64,000 nucleotides of DNA, from the NCBI GenBank assembly GCA_004026145.2, contig SWLE01000758.1:1-64000 (forward strand). Reading direction: 5' to 3'. Source of the stretch: Takifugu bimaculatus (taxonomy: Eukaryota > Chordata > Actinopteri > Tetraodontiformes > Tetraodontidae). Below are positions 54,788 through 64,000 of the stretch, one piece after another; positions within the stretch are counted from its first letter, which is position 1; every line of letters starts with the position of its first letter. A program made the position numbers and the translations under genes. A model generated the notes under the pieces. The model saw only the letters and a list, made by a program, of their open reading frames with translations, was not told the origin of the DNA and did not search any database.

Positions 54788-54890
54788 CTCATTGTAGTCG
54801 TTCTTGTTGCGCATGTGTTTAATGATGTAGTGGCTCCATCCACAGCCGGCTTGATCTCTGCGTACAGCTGATCGCTCGCTCCTCCCTCTT
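54788..54890 (-). pseudogene. chrnd: chrnd remnant 3, penultimate exon, donor lost
   Basis: Carries the shared one-base deletion after KPAVDGA. In addition the donor reads GAG-CTCAGA instead of GAG-GTCAGA, a copy-specific loss of GT. Confidence 0.8.
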
Positions 54891-54991
54891 CTTGTGGTTT
54901 CACAGCTACACACAGACACCAAAGCTCAGAACTCAAATGAAGCTACTTATGCTTCTATATCTCATGTGTTTAAATGTTTCTGGAAACGTAC

Positions 54992-55202
54992 TGGCAGCGT
55001 GTGTGACTCGGGTCACCAGTCCGTGTCTCCCAGACTGTTTCTCAAACATCAGCTCACTGCGGGACTTCACACTGTATTACTCCTCAGCCGAGGCCATGTA
55101 GCCCACTGAGCTGGATCGCCGCGGTAACGCTCCATCCCAGTACGGCTCTGCCTCAGCAGGGCGGGACATGCGCAAGATGCGGGGTAATCGCTCGAGGAAG
55201 AG
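54992..55202 (-). pseudogene. chrnd: chrnd remnant 3, cytoplasmic-loop exon
   Basis: RMSRPAEAEPYWDG, RRSSSVG and MFEKQSGRHGL, with intact splice sites. Two base changes near 55075 and 55096 distinguish it from remnant 2. Confidence 0.85.
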
Positions 55203-55276
55203 CTGGCAGAAAAAGAAAACAGGATTTGGAACACTGATACTGATGTGTGTATGTCTGTGTGTTATAGTGGAAAAAC

Positions 55277-55530
55277 CACATGTTCATATATCCTCTTTCA
55301 TATGTTGTTAAGTCACATGTTCATATATCCTCTTATATATGTTATTAAGTCACATGTTCATATATCCTCTTTCATATTTTATTAAGTCACATGTTCATAT
55401 ATCCTCTTTCATATGTTATTGAGTCATAGGTTCATATATCCTCTTTCATATCTTATTAAGTCACATGTTCATATATCCTCATTCGTATGTTATTAAGTCA
55501 CATGTTCATATATCCTCTTTCATATGTTAT
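55277..55530. repeat. 37-bp tandem repeat array, copy 3 (shortest)
   Basis: About seven units, more diverged between units than in copy 2 (for example TTATATATG, CATATC and ATTCGTATG). Confidence 0.95.
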
Positions 55531-56120
55531 TTGTTGTGGTTCGGTTTCTGGTCGGCACTCGGACTTCTCACCTCTCCTACCTGCAGGAACGGCATTCAGG
55601 GGCGGGCCGATCTCCGAAGAGCGCTGAGCCTCCAGCGCACCTGCAGCTCGTTACGCCTAAATCAGGAAGACAATAGTTAACAGCAAACGAAATAATTAAA
55701 ATAAAAAGAATAAGCTTAGAATAAGCAAGGGATTGTGCAGTACACAGTCACAGATTCTCAATTTAATTTTTATGCGCTTTTCTGTGAACTTAGATTTGTT
55801 TTTTTGTTTTTTTTGAAACTTTACTGTGTTTCCTTATATGTTTATCTGCTTTGTGTTATGTGACTGAGGATCGAAACATTTTTACATGCATATTATGGGA
55901 TAACTTAACTTACATTTGTGTAATGCTAATAGTTTAATATCATACTGTCTAAATATTTGCATGAGGAAGTTTATGTAATGACAGAAACTACATTTTGGGT
56001 ACAAATAAAGTTGATGAGTCCTTATATTTTCTGTTAAGTTTAAATGTATTTTTTATTTTACTCTTTATTTGCATATTTGAATGAAACTTGAACGCAAAGT
56101 TGTCTGCTCCTTTGTTTACT
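55531..56120. other. Spacer without a recognised gene
   Basis: Paralogue of 1544-2130. No exon seen. Confidence 0.5.
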
Positions 56121-56467
56121 TCCGGTTCCTGTCGCTAGTTTCCGGTCTCGTGAGCTAACTCTCGCTAGCTTGTCACTGACGGTGGTTGTCAGCGCAGCAT
56201 CAGCGAGTCTCCAGCCCGGACGCGGCTCCTTCGTGCGTCCACAGAGGCTCCGTCTGTCTCCTACTGACTTGTATCTCTACATTTTGTCGTTGCTGCTGGT
56301 TGTCAAACGTTTGCTGGAACTTGTGGCGCTCGGCTGCCGGCGACGGCAACTATATCTGTTTTAAAGAAGCGGAGGAGACCGCGGAGGAGGTTCCGAGGAT
56401 GAACCCTCAGTGCGCCCGCTGTGGGAAGATCGTCTACCCGACAGAGAAAGTGAGCTGCCTGGACAAG
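56121..56467 (+). pseudogene. Orphan first exon of a lasp1/nebl-type LIM protein, copy 2
   Basis: ATG at 56399, MNPQCARCGKIVYPTEK to DK, donor GTGAGC at 56468. The GC-rich leader (56130-56398) is almost identical to that at 2130-2406, so the two copies are recent. No downstream exons. An LTR begins 134 bp later. Confidence 0.75.
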
Positions 56468-56600
56468 GTGAGCTGGATGACCCGGAGAAGCGTCCTTTTA
56501 GTCCGTTTTTGCGAGGATGACAGAAACGGGAACCTTTGGGCAGGTCCTGTGAAGTTGGACACGTCGGTGATTGAGAAGTGGAAGGAAAACGACCCTTAAA

Positions 56601-56956
56601 TGTTGGGGTCCAGGGTTGTGTCTGGTTTGTCCTGCAGGGGGCGTGAGGAGCTCAATTGGCGGCAGCTGGTGCTGAGGCAGGCGCACCTGTGGGCAATTAA
56701 CACCTGGAGGAGGGAGTGCCTGGCGATCAGGGCCAGAGTGTTGCGGCTTTGTTGCTCTGTCTTCCCGGCACGTTTAAGGGCTTCACGCCGTCTGCTGGAC
56801 CTGAGAAGTGCAGAACCTGTCTCCCGAGCTCCCTGCAGTCCAGGAGGACTGCTTCTGTCTTCTTTGAGTGTTCCCCTGTCAATAAAACTCATTTGGACCT
56901 TTTTACCACTGTGTTCTGGCCTGCTCTCGGGTTCTGTTAAAACCCAAAATCTAACA
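56601..56956 (+). mobile_element. Solo LTR (356 bp)
   Basis: Ends TGTTGGGGTCC and AAATCTAACA, with TGTT/AACA inverted termini and poly(A) signal AATAAAAC near 56881. Related to the 43958-44338 LTR. No matching target duplication is seen. The junctions coincide with loss of the hAT block that separates these flanks in the copy A unit, suggesting LTR-mediated deletion. Confidence 0.7.
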
Positions 56957-58640
56957 GATACTTGATTTAGTGATTTTTCCTAACAGGCGGTGTTTGATTA
57001 GAAACTCTTTCTGAACTCTGGTGCTCTGAAACATCTCCGCTTCCATTTTCAGCTGTTTTTATTCTCAATAACATCAAATCATCCATCCATCCAAATCGTG
57101 GTCCTGTTGGACCACCAAAGGACAAACACTTTCCATTTAGCACGGACAAAAAAAACCCAAATCCTGTTTAGCAATGAAGCTGTGGGGAGAGTTTGAGGAG
57201 CGTTTCTGAGGAGCGTTTCATTCCTTCAAAAAAGCAGAACATGAAGCTCCAGAAAAGGTTTTTGTATCAAGTTTCCAACAGAACGAGGACAAGTGGGTAA
57301 AAGCGCCACTTTAAAGCCTCCAGGCCTCAGGAAACATCCACCTTTAGGATGCCTGACTTTAGAGGATCGTCGGTTCGCTCCGAGCACAAGAACAAACATG
57401 TTTAACCTCAGTCCAAGAACATCTGACCTGAAATGATCAAAACCCTTCAGCGTAAAAAGATGGTGGAGAGAAAGCTGCTGGGAGGTTCTCAGAAGAGAAG
57501 TGGCATTAAAGCCAGCTGGAAGAGTCCAGCCTGCTTCCTGCTCCTCCAAACAGGCGTCTCCACACCAACACTGAGGAACACGGGCTTCTGTTCTTCCTTC
57601 TTCTCTTCTGACTATTGTGTGTTTGATGAATGCAGCATCCACTCACTGCCCCCCCCCCCCCCCCCCCTCATTTACACTGCTCCTGGTTTCACAATGGTCG
57701 TCAAACTGGTTTCACCAGCTTCACATCAGTCGCTCAGAAAGCTCAGATTTGGAGATAGTTGCCTTTTTCGGATTGTCTCGCCCCGAATTTCAGATGGGAA
57801 GAAGTTTTTTTCTTTTTCCTTTGGAAGACAAAATGTTCAACATGATAATTTCTGAAGAGATGAAAATACGACACTAGAGGTCAGAAGGTTGGGCGGAAGT
57901 TTTCTGGTCTTGTGGAAGGATGAAACCTTTGAACTCTGACAGTTCAAAGCTGAAGAATGAGATGATCCTCCCCAAAGGGATGGCGAGGTCCAGACAATAA
58001 ACCTGAGTGTTTTTGTGTCCGGTTATTAACATGTTCCATGCTTTTCCTTCTGCAACAGTTCATCACACCTGCTCAGGGAAACCTCGGTGTAAAGGAGGTG
58101 AAGCCGTGCCTCAGTGACTCTACTTTGTTGTTTTAGAAACTTACAGTTATTATATGAATATACAGTGTGCACGTACGCGCACACGTGTGTATAAACACTT
58201 AATACACGCAGATACGTGTCTGTATATAAACCAGATCCTCCTGTAATAAAGAACTAAAGGCTGACTGTTGTCACGTGACCTGTCTCCGTCTGTGTCCGAT
58301 GATGGAACCTGCCGGGAACATCTGGTCCACAGAAAAAGCAAAACAGCTCACAGAACTGGTCCAGTTTAGACCCAAAAATGACAATAATGAAAATGTGACA
58401 GGTGAAGATTTAAAGCTCAACGCAGCTGAAGAAGTTCCAAAAAGGAGAAATATCATGTGATGCTTTACCGCCACCCGGTGGACACGCGTGGAACTGCAGA
58501 CAATAGTTAAACGCGCTCCGACACATTCTGACCTCTGCTGCTCCTCCTGGACTCCAGGGCTGCAGAAATATGCTGCTTTTACAAGTCTTTAAAATCTGTG
58601 AAGCATCATAAATCTTATTTAGTTAACTAGGTTGAATAAT
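56957..58640. other. Spacer without a recognised gene (copy D unit)
   Basis: Matches parts of 5860-8150 with deletions. A 19-base poly-C run lies near 57650-57668. A 61-codon frame at 58275-58460 (MEPAGNIWSTEKAKQLTELV) is open here but broken at 7694, so coding status is doubtful. Confidence 0.45.
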
Positions 58641-58642
58641 GG

Positions 58643-58979
58643 TGGAGAATGGTGTCCGAAAAGCGTCTTTATTCTAAAGTGAACAAGAACAGTTCGGTCC
58701 GCGTTCACAGAGAGGCGGAGAGACCTCGAGAGAGCCCAAAACAAGTCCGCTAGGAAAACTCTCAGAAATAGTCAAGCCACAGAAGTCAGGGTTTGGCGAT
58801 GAGGACGAAAACACTCCGCCGCTGGCAGACAGGAGTTCTGTCCTTAAATCTAACGGGAGATTGAAGAGAGACCGCAGGTGCGTGTGTCTGCGGGGCCAGC
58901 TGTGGCTGATGAGCGGCTCCTCCACGCCCCCTGCAGGTAGACACCAGCAACAACGGTCCCAGAAACTGGGAACCCAACA
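58643..58979 (-). mobile_element. Truncated solo LTR in the copy D leader
   Basis: Same insertion as 43958-44338. It ends at CCCAACA (58979) with the same flank but lacks the 5' portion and the adjoining upstream half of the leader block. It therefore predates the C/D split. Confidence 0.7.
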
Positions 58980-59036
58980 AACCAGTTTTTAAAAGTATTC
59001 CTTTCAGACTAAGCAGGAAGACTGAAGACCGACAAG
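58980..59036 (+). promoter_or_regulatory. Remaining part of the leader block of copy D
   Basis: Only the 3' end (TTCAGACTAAGCAGGAAGAC to GACAAG) with donor GTGAGT at 59037 survives. Confidence 0.35.
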
Positions 59037-59286
59037 GTGAGTAAACGAAGAGTATTATTGAAAAGAATTGACAGTTGTGTTTGGAGATAAAATCAAGATT
59101 TGATTCAACTAGACGATCCAATGAGACTTCATATTTAGTTTTAGCACAAAACATCATTATACATTATTAATGAATAGGTCTTATTTAACTTTCTTATAGT
59201 CTGGCTTTAGTTATAGTTGAATAGTCTTTCTAAGTGAAGTTTAGTTTATTTTTCTGCTCTTTGCTACTGATTCTAAAAGAACTTTA

Positions 59287-59400
59287 AACCCTCCCAGAAC
59301 GCTTTAATGGTAGTAATATATACGCCATAAATCTGTTGATTAGGTTTTAAAAGTGAAAGTATTCTGTTCAGACAAAGCAGGAAGAGTGACATTTTTGTGA
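59287..59400 (+). promoter_or_regulatory. Second leader block of copy D
   Basis: Counterpart of 8695-8810 and 44635-44745, with CCCTCCCAGAACGCTTTAAT. Confidence 0.35.
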
Positions 59401-59776
59401 CAGGTGAAAAGCTCTTAGAGTTATTAGAGTTGTTCAACAGTCCAGGTTACAGATGGATATTTTGGTATTATTTAAGACAAAAAACTTTTAAAATAACTAA
59501 ATAAATAAATCCACACAGGATCACAGGACACCAACAGGATTTTGGGTTCATGTTGCACGTTTTCTCACAGTGGTTTATTGTTCTATGTTGTGGAACCACT
59601 GTGAAAGAAATGCAGGAGTGGGTGTCATTTCTTTCATGTATTTTAAATAGAGCAGTGATCTTTGAGGACTTGGATTATAGAAATAATTGAAGAGGGGAAC
59701 AAAGGAGGGAAGTTAAAAAGTCCTGACTAGTATGTTTATGCAGCACCAAATCATTTAGTGGCTGAGCTGAAGACAG

Positions 59777-60105
59777 TCCTTTCACCATGTTGGCCTGTGG
59801 AAAACCAGTGTTGTCGGCCCGATGGACCAGCGTCCCCGTCGTTGCCGGACCACCGTTGGCCACCAGTTGGGTTTTTGGGATCAAAGTGGGGGCGTTTCCT
59901 GTATCCGGTTCTCCTCACGGATCCATGACTACAACATGTTGCTGCAAGTGCAGAGACGTTTGCTCTGGAAAGAACTTTAGAGCACATTCAGTGCTGCAGG
60001 ATGAGGGGCTGGAAAAGGTGCCTGTTCTTTTCTCACTGCAGGGAACAGTTAAAAAAAGCAGCTTAAACTCTGAAAACATGAAAATTATACGGATACATCA
60101 TTGAT
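59777..60105. other. Conserved block of unknown role (copy D)
   Basis: Same block as 9232-9545, open on both strands for 78-105 codons. Confidence 0.35.
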
Positions 60106-60247
60106 TTATTGATTCAGTTGTTATCCAGAATGTATTAGAAATGTTCCTGTTTGATAAAAATGCAGTGAATTGGGATTATTTAACTACAACCTCTACAGAT
60201 TATTTACCTTCATCACAGTCTCATCACTATTTCTGATGTTTCCTCAG

Positions 60248-60349
60248 GATGGACGAGGACAGAGCAGAGTCCACAGTGTCCAGCTGTGTGTCCCTGAAGA
60301 GTGGCCGGTCCAAAGATGCAATAATAACCTTCAGAAGTTCAGACAAAAT
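60248..60349 (+). CDS. NLR copy D, N-terminal repeat exon
   Basis: MDEDRAESTVSSCVSLKSGR to RSSDKM, with SS instead of PS before C. ATG at 60249. Confidence 0.78.
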
Positions 60350-60620
60350 GTAAGAAAACTAAAGTGTGATGATGTGTTTGTGTGCCAGCTGTTAGTCACA
60401 TTAACAGCAGCAGGTTGTGAGTTTATTATTGGAGATGTTTAACACTTAAACCTCAGACAGTCATATAGTTACAGACTTAATGTGAATATTGTTGATTAGA
60501 AACAAGAATCATGTTTTAAACTGAAAGATGAATTCAGACATAAATGCTGGAACAATATTGAGTCTTGATCAGGTTCTTTCATCCTATAAATCAAAGGACT
60601 AATAGAGATGTGTTTCATAG

Positions 60621-60733
60621 TGAGAGGGGGGAGCACATCCTATCAAACTGGGACCAGGCAGCTCCACCAGGAGAGTCCTCTTGTTCACAATCTGGAAGCA
60701 GATCTGGAGATGCTGAAATGAAGCCCAAACAAA
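60621..60733 (+). CDS. NLR copy D, linker exon
   Basis: 113 nt, ERGEHILSNWDQAAPPG to EMKPKQ, same splice phases as A-C. Confidence 0.75.
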
Positions 60734-60833
60734 GTAAAATTGTTCAATATAAAATTGGACTTGTGATGTCATGAATTTGTAGTTGTGTTGATGATTTATT
60801 CTAGATGGAAATCATTGGTTTACTTATTTTCAG

Positions 60834-62654
60834 GAAGTGATCTGCAGGAGGTGATAGAAGGTCATAAGATGAGTCTGAAGAGAAGATGTGAACATGTGAC
60901 TGAAGGAACTAATGAAGCAGGAAGTGGAACCCTGCTGAACACGATCTACACTGAGCTCTACATCACTGAGGGACAAAGTGAGGAGGTGGACACACAACAT
61001 GAGGTGAGACAGCTTGAGAGAACCTCCAAGAAGGACATCCAGGACACTCCAGTCAAGTGCCAGGACATCTTCAAAGTCTTATCTGAGCAACAGAGACACA
61101 TCAGAGTGGTTCTGACCAACGGTGTCGCCGGCGTTGGAAAAACCTTCTCAGTGCAGAAGTTCAGTCTGGACTGGGCAGAAGGTTTGGAGAACCAAGACAT
61201 CAGTCTGGTGCTTCCGCTCTCATTCAGGGAGCTGAACTTGATCAGAGATGAGCAGCACAGTCTTCTCTCACTGCTTCATGTTTCCATCCAACATTACAGA
61301 AGATCAGAGCAGAAGATCTGACTGTCTGGAAACTTCTGTTCATCTTTGATGGCCTGGATGAAAGCAGATTTTCACTGGATTTCAACAAGCATCAGGTCAT
61401 CTCTGATGTCACACAAGTATCGTCCATTGACGTGCTCCTGGTGAACCTCATCCAGGGGAACCTGCTTCCCTCAGCTCTCATCTGGATCACCTCCAGACCT
61501 GCAGCAGCCTATCAGATTCCTCCCTCGTGTGTTGACAGGATCACAGAAGTACGAGGCTTCACTGATTCCCAGAAGGAGGAGTACTTCAGGAGGAGGTTCA
61601 GTGATGAAGATCTGTCCAAGAGAATCATCTCACACATCAAGGCCTCCAGGAGCCTCCACATCATGTGTCTGATCCCAGTTTTCTGCTGGATCACTGCTAT
61701 AGTTCTGGAGGACATGATGACCAGAGAGCAGAGAGGAGAGCTGCCCAAAACCCTGACTGACCTCTACTCACACTTCCTGATGGTTCAGATAAAGAGGAAG
61801 AAGCAGAAGTATGGAGGAAAGCAGAGACCAGGGAAACTGACTAAGGCTGACAAAAAACTCCTTCTGAAGATGGGTTGGCTGGCGTTTGAACATCTGGAGA
61901 AAGGAAACATCATGTTCTACTCAGAAGACCTGAAGCAATGTGGACTGGACGTCTCCGAGGTGTCGGTGTACTCAGGAGTTTGTACAGAGATCTTCAAAAG
62001 AGAGAGTGTGATCTTCCAGAAATCAGTCTACTGCTTTGTTCATCTGAGCATTCAGGAGTTTCTGGCTGCCGTCTACATGTTCCACTGTTACACCATCAAG
62101 AATAAAGGGATTATGGAGTCTTTTCTAAAATATTCGAAACAACACCCCTTTTCCGGGTTTGCTGGGTTGTTTAATAACGATCCAGTCACATCTCTTGATG
62201 ACTTCCTCAGGAGAGCACTAATTAAATCTCTCAAAAGTAAAAATGGCCACCTGGACTTGTTTGTTCGCTTCCTTCATGGTCTCTCTCTGGAGTCCAATCA
62301 GAGGATCTTGGGTGGACTGTTGGATCAGATGGAGAACCACCCAGAAACCATCCAGAAGGTCCTCAACAACCTGAAGGAGGTGAACAGTGATAAAATCTCC
62401 CCAGACAGAAGCATCAACATCTTCCACTGTCTGACGGAGATGAAGGATCAGTCAGTCCATCAGGAGATCCAAGAGTTCCTGAAGTCAGAGAAGAAATCAG
62501 AGAGGAGACTGTCACTGATCCACTGTTCAGCTCTGGCCTACCTGCTGCAGATGTCAGAGGAGGTTCTGGATGAGCTGAACCTGCAGCAGTACAACACCTC
62601 AGTGGAGGGACGACGTTGCCTGATTCCAGCTGTGAGGAACTGCAGGAAGGCCGT
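60834..62654 (+). pseudogene. NLR copy D, FISNA-NACHT exon with one-base deletion
   Basis: FISNA and Walker A GVAGVGKT (about 61121-61144) are in frame. After the missing T at 61281-61283 the remaining 1.37 kb continues in the +2 frame with LLFIFDGLDES, LIWITSRPAAA and CFVHLSIQEFLAAVY, ending RNCRKA at donor GTAAGT. Confidence 0.85.
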
Positions 62655-63031
62655 GTAAGTCCAGATGTGATTAAGAACACAGGCTGTCGACAGCAGACAT
62701 GAGTGACTCTGTCAGGAAAAGGCTCCATTGAGTGATCTCACCAGACACTTTGTTCTTCTCGTGTTGTCCAGTGTTAGAAGCTTTTAAATTCTATGTCTGA
62801 AGGTTAAAGGTCATCTGGTTCACAGCTCCAGCTGGGAATTTAACTTTAAAGCCATCTCTGTTCTGTTTTATACCTCCTTAAGAACATCTCCATTTCTGAC
62901 TGATTATTTTTGGGTGACTATCTGAAACACCAGATGTTCTGTCGACTGTTTTCCTGTTCAGGTTTTCAGAAACGAGTGTGGACTCAACATATCTGCTCAT
63001 ATCTGACAGGTTGTATTTTGTCTTTATTCAG

Positions 63032-63205
63032 TTTAAGGTACTGCAGGTTATCACAGCTCAGCTGTGACTCTCTGGCCTCGGCGCTGAGGTCCAATCCCTC
63101 CCATCTGAGGGTTCTGGACCTGAGCTACAACAGTCTAAAGGATTCAGGGGTGAAGCTGCTCTGTTCTGGACTGGAGAGTCTAAACTGTAAGCTGGAGACT
63201 CTCAG
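63032..63205 (+). CDS. NLR copy D, LRR exon 1 (C/D type)
   Basis: 174 nt, LRYCRLSQLSCDSLASAL, VLDLSYNSLKDSGVKLLCS, CKLETLR. Confidence 0.85.
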
Positions 63206-63328
63206 GTCAGTTCAGCTATGTCTAAAGTCCGTATTTCTTTCATCTACAAAGATTCCAAGCAGATTTATTTGGAACTAAGCAAAGCAAAATGTCTGACTGA
63301 AACAAATGGGATTTATTGTGGTTTTTAG

Positions 63329-63502
63329 ATTAAAGGACTGCACTTTATCAGAGCTCAGCTGTGACTCTCTGGCCTCAGCACTGAGGTCCAATCCCTCCCA
63401 TCTGAGGGTTCTGGACCTGAGTCAGAACCAGCTGAAGAATCCAGCAGTGAAGCTGCTCTGTGGTTTTCTGCAGGATCCTCTCTGTAAGCTGGAGACTCTC
63501 AG
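63329..63502 (+). CDS. NLR copy D, LRR exon 2
   Basis: 174 nt, LKDCTLSELSCDSLASAL, VLDLSQNQLKNPAVKLLCG, CKLETLR, donor GTGAGT. Confidence 0.85.
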
Positions 63503-64000
63503 GTGAGTTCATGTATTTTATTGTTCGACAGTACGATTTATTTCCTTATAAAGATTATTACTAAAGGTCGACTGAAAATAAAAGGACAGTCAGAGGTTCT
63601 TAAAGCAGCACTCAGGTGAAATGGTGAGGAACATCACAGGTGAGGGGGGAGCAGATACTAGGATGAAAAACCCATTGTGAAGTAGGTAAAAAAACCACTC
63701 GGAGAGCACATACTGTGACATCCACCCACAGTATTGTATATTTGCTGGACTAATACAAGGTTAGATAACATAGTCGGCAGCTTTAAGATCAAAGCCAGGG
63801 ACCCGTTCTGCATCAACACAAAGCTGATATAGTCTGTTGTGGACTGGGATGAGAGGGTTCTCAGGTCAAACCCTAGTGTGGACAAAACATGGTGTTCTGG
63901 TAGTGGAGCAGGCCCCTGAACACCTCCAGAGCCCTGCCAATGTACCCTTGAGCAAGGTACCGAACCCCTAAATGCTGACTTAGGGCCCTGCAATCAGCTG
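63503..64000. other. Intron of copy D with repeat sequence at the window edge
   Basis: Unlike the introns after LRR exon 2 in A-C. The end (CCCTTGAGCAAGGTACCGAA and GGGCCCTGCAATCAGCTG) resembles a dispersed fish retroelement tail. No LRR exon follows before 64000. Confidence 0.4.

Larger units (their letters stand above)
60249..63502 (+). pseudogene. NLR copy D: FISNA-NACHT-LRR gene, frameshifted and cut by the window edge
   Basis: Inferred exons in the window: 60249-60349, 60621-60733, 60834-62654, 63032-63205 and 63329-63502. Later LRR exons would lie beyond 64000. The NACHT exon is 1,821 nt, which breaks the phase kept by all other copies. One T is missing from the TTTT of LHVFHP (61281-61283), and the frame stops at TGA 61319-61321, between Walker A and Walker B. 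After the lesion the original frame is open again to the exon end. Either an inactivated copy or a homopolymer sequencing error. Confidence 0.7.

Overview
The window looks like nuclear DNA of a teleost fish, probably a percomorph. Genes are split by GT-AG introns, transposon debris is dense, and the main content is a tandem array of fish-type NLR genes (NLRC3-like: FISNA, NACHT, leucine-rich repeats). No bacterial or organellar features, tRNAs or rRNAs were seen.

Layout: all NLR copies are on the plus strand. The window opens just downstream of the stop codon of an upstream copy (1-290). Copy A spans 9.7-19.3 kb, copy B 27.3-35.3 kb, copy C 45.6-52.5 kb and copy D 60.2 kb to beyond the right edge. 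Each copy has one or two short N-terminal repeat exons of about 34 codons, a 113-nt linker exon, one large FISNA-NACHT exon of about 1.82 kb, and a run of 174-177-nt LRR exons. All internal LRR introns are phase 2, so LRR exons are interchangeable cassettes. Copies A, B and C end in a stop inside the sixth LRR exon, and no B30.2/SPRY domain is visible. Summing the inferred exons gives intact reading frames for A (1,029 aa, or 1,063 with both N-terminal exons) and B (1,066 aa with its extra first exon). C carries two separate one-base insertions in LRR exons 4 and 5. D carries a one-base deletion between Walker A and Walker B.

The spacers between NLR copies are mosaics of shared blocks: (1) minus-strand remnants of the muscle acetylcholine receptor delta subunit gene (chrnd), three times, all sharing one inactivating deletion; (2) a 37-bp tandem repeat in a chrnd intron; (3) an orphan first coding exon of a lasp1/nebl-type LIM gene with its GC-rich upstream region, twice; (4) a degenerate hAT transposon related to GTF2IRD2/ZBED transposases, twice, one copy holding a second nested hAT element with matching ends and an 8-bp target duplication; (5) several solo-LTR-like elements; (6) conserved leader/promoter-like blocks just upstream of the NLR exons. 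Copy A's 5' region also has LINE endonuclease fragments, and copy B's has a four-finger C2H2 exon interrupted by an LTR.

The biology is that of an expanding innate-immune receptor cluster. Unequal crossing-over and gene conversion appear to copy whole units of roughly 15-17 kb, shuffle LRR cassettes and N-terminal repeats, and carry fragments of unrelated genes along.
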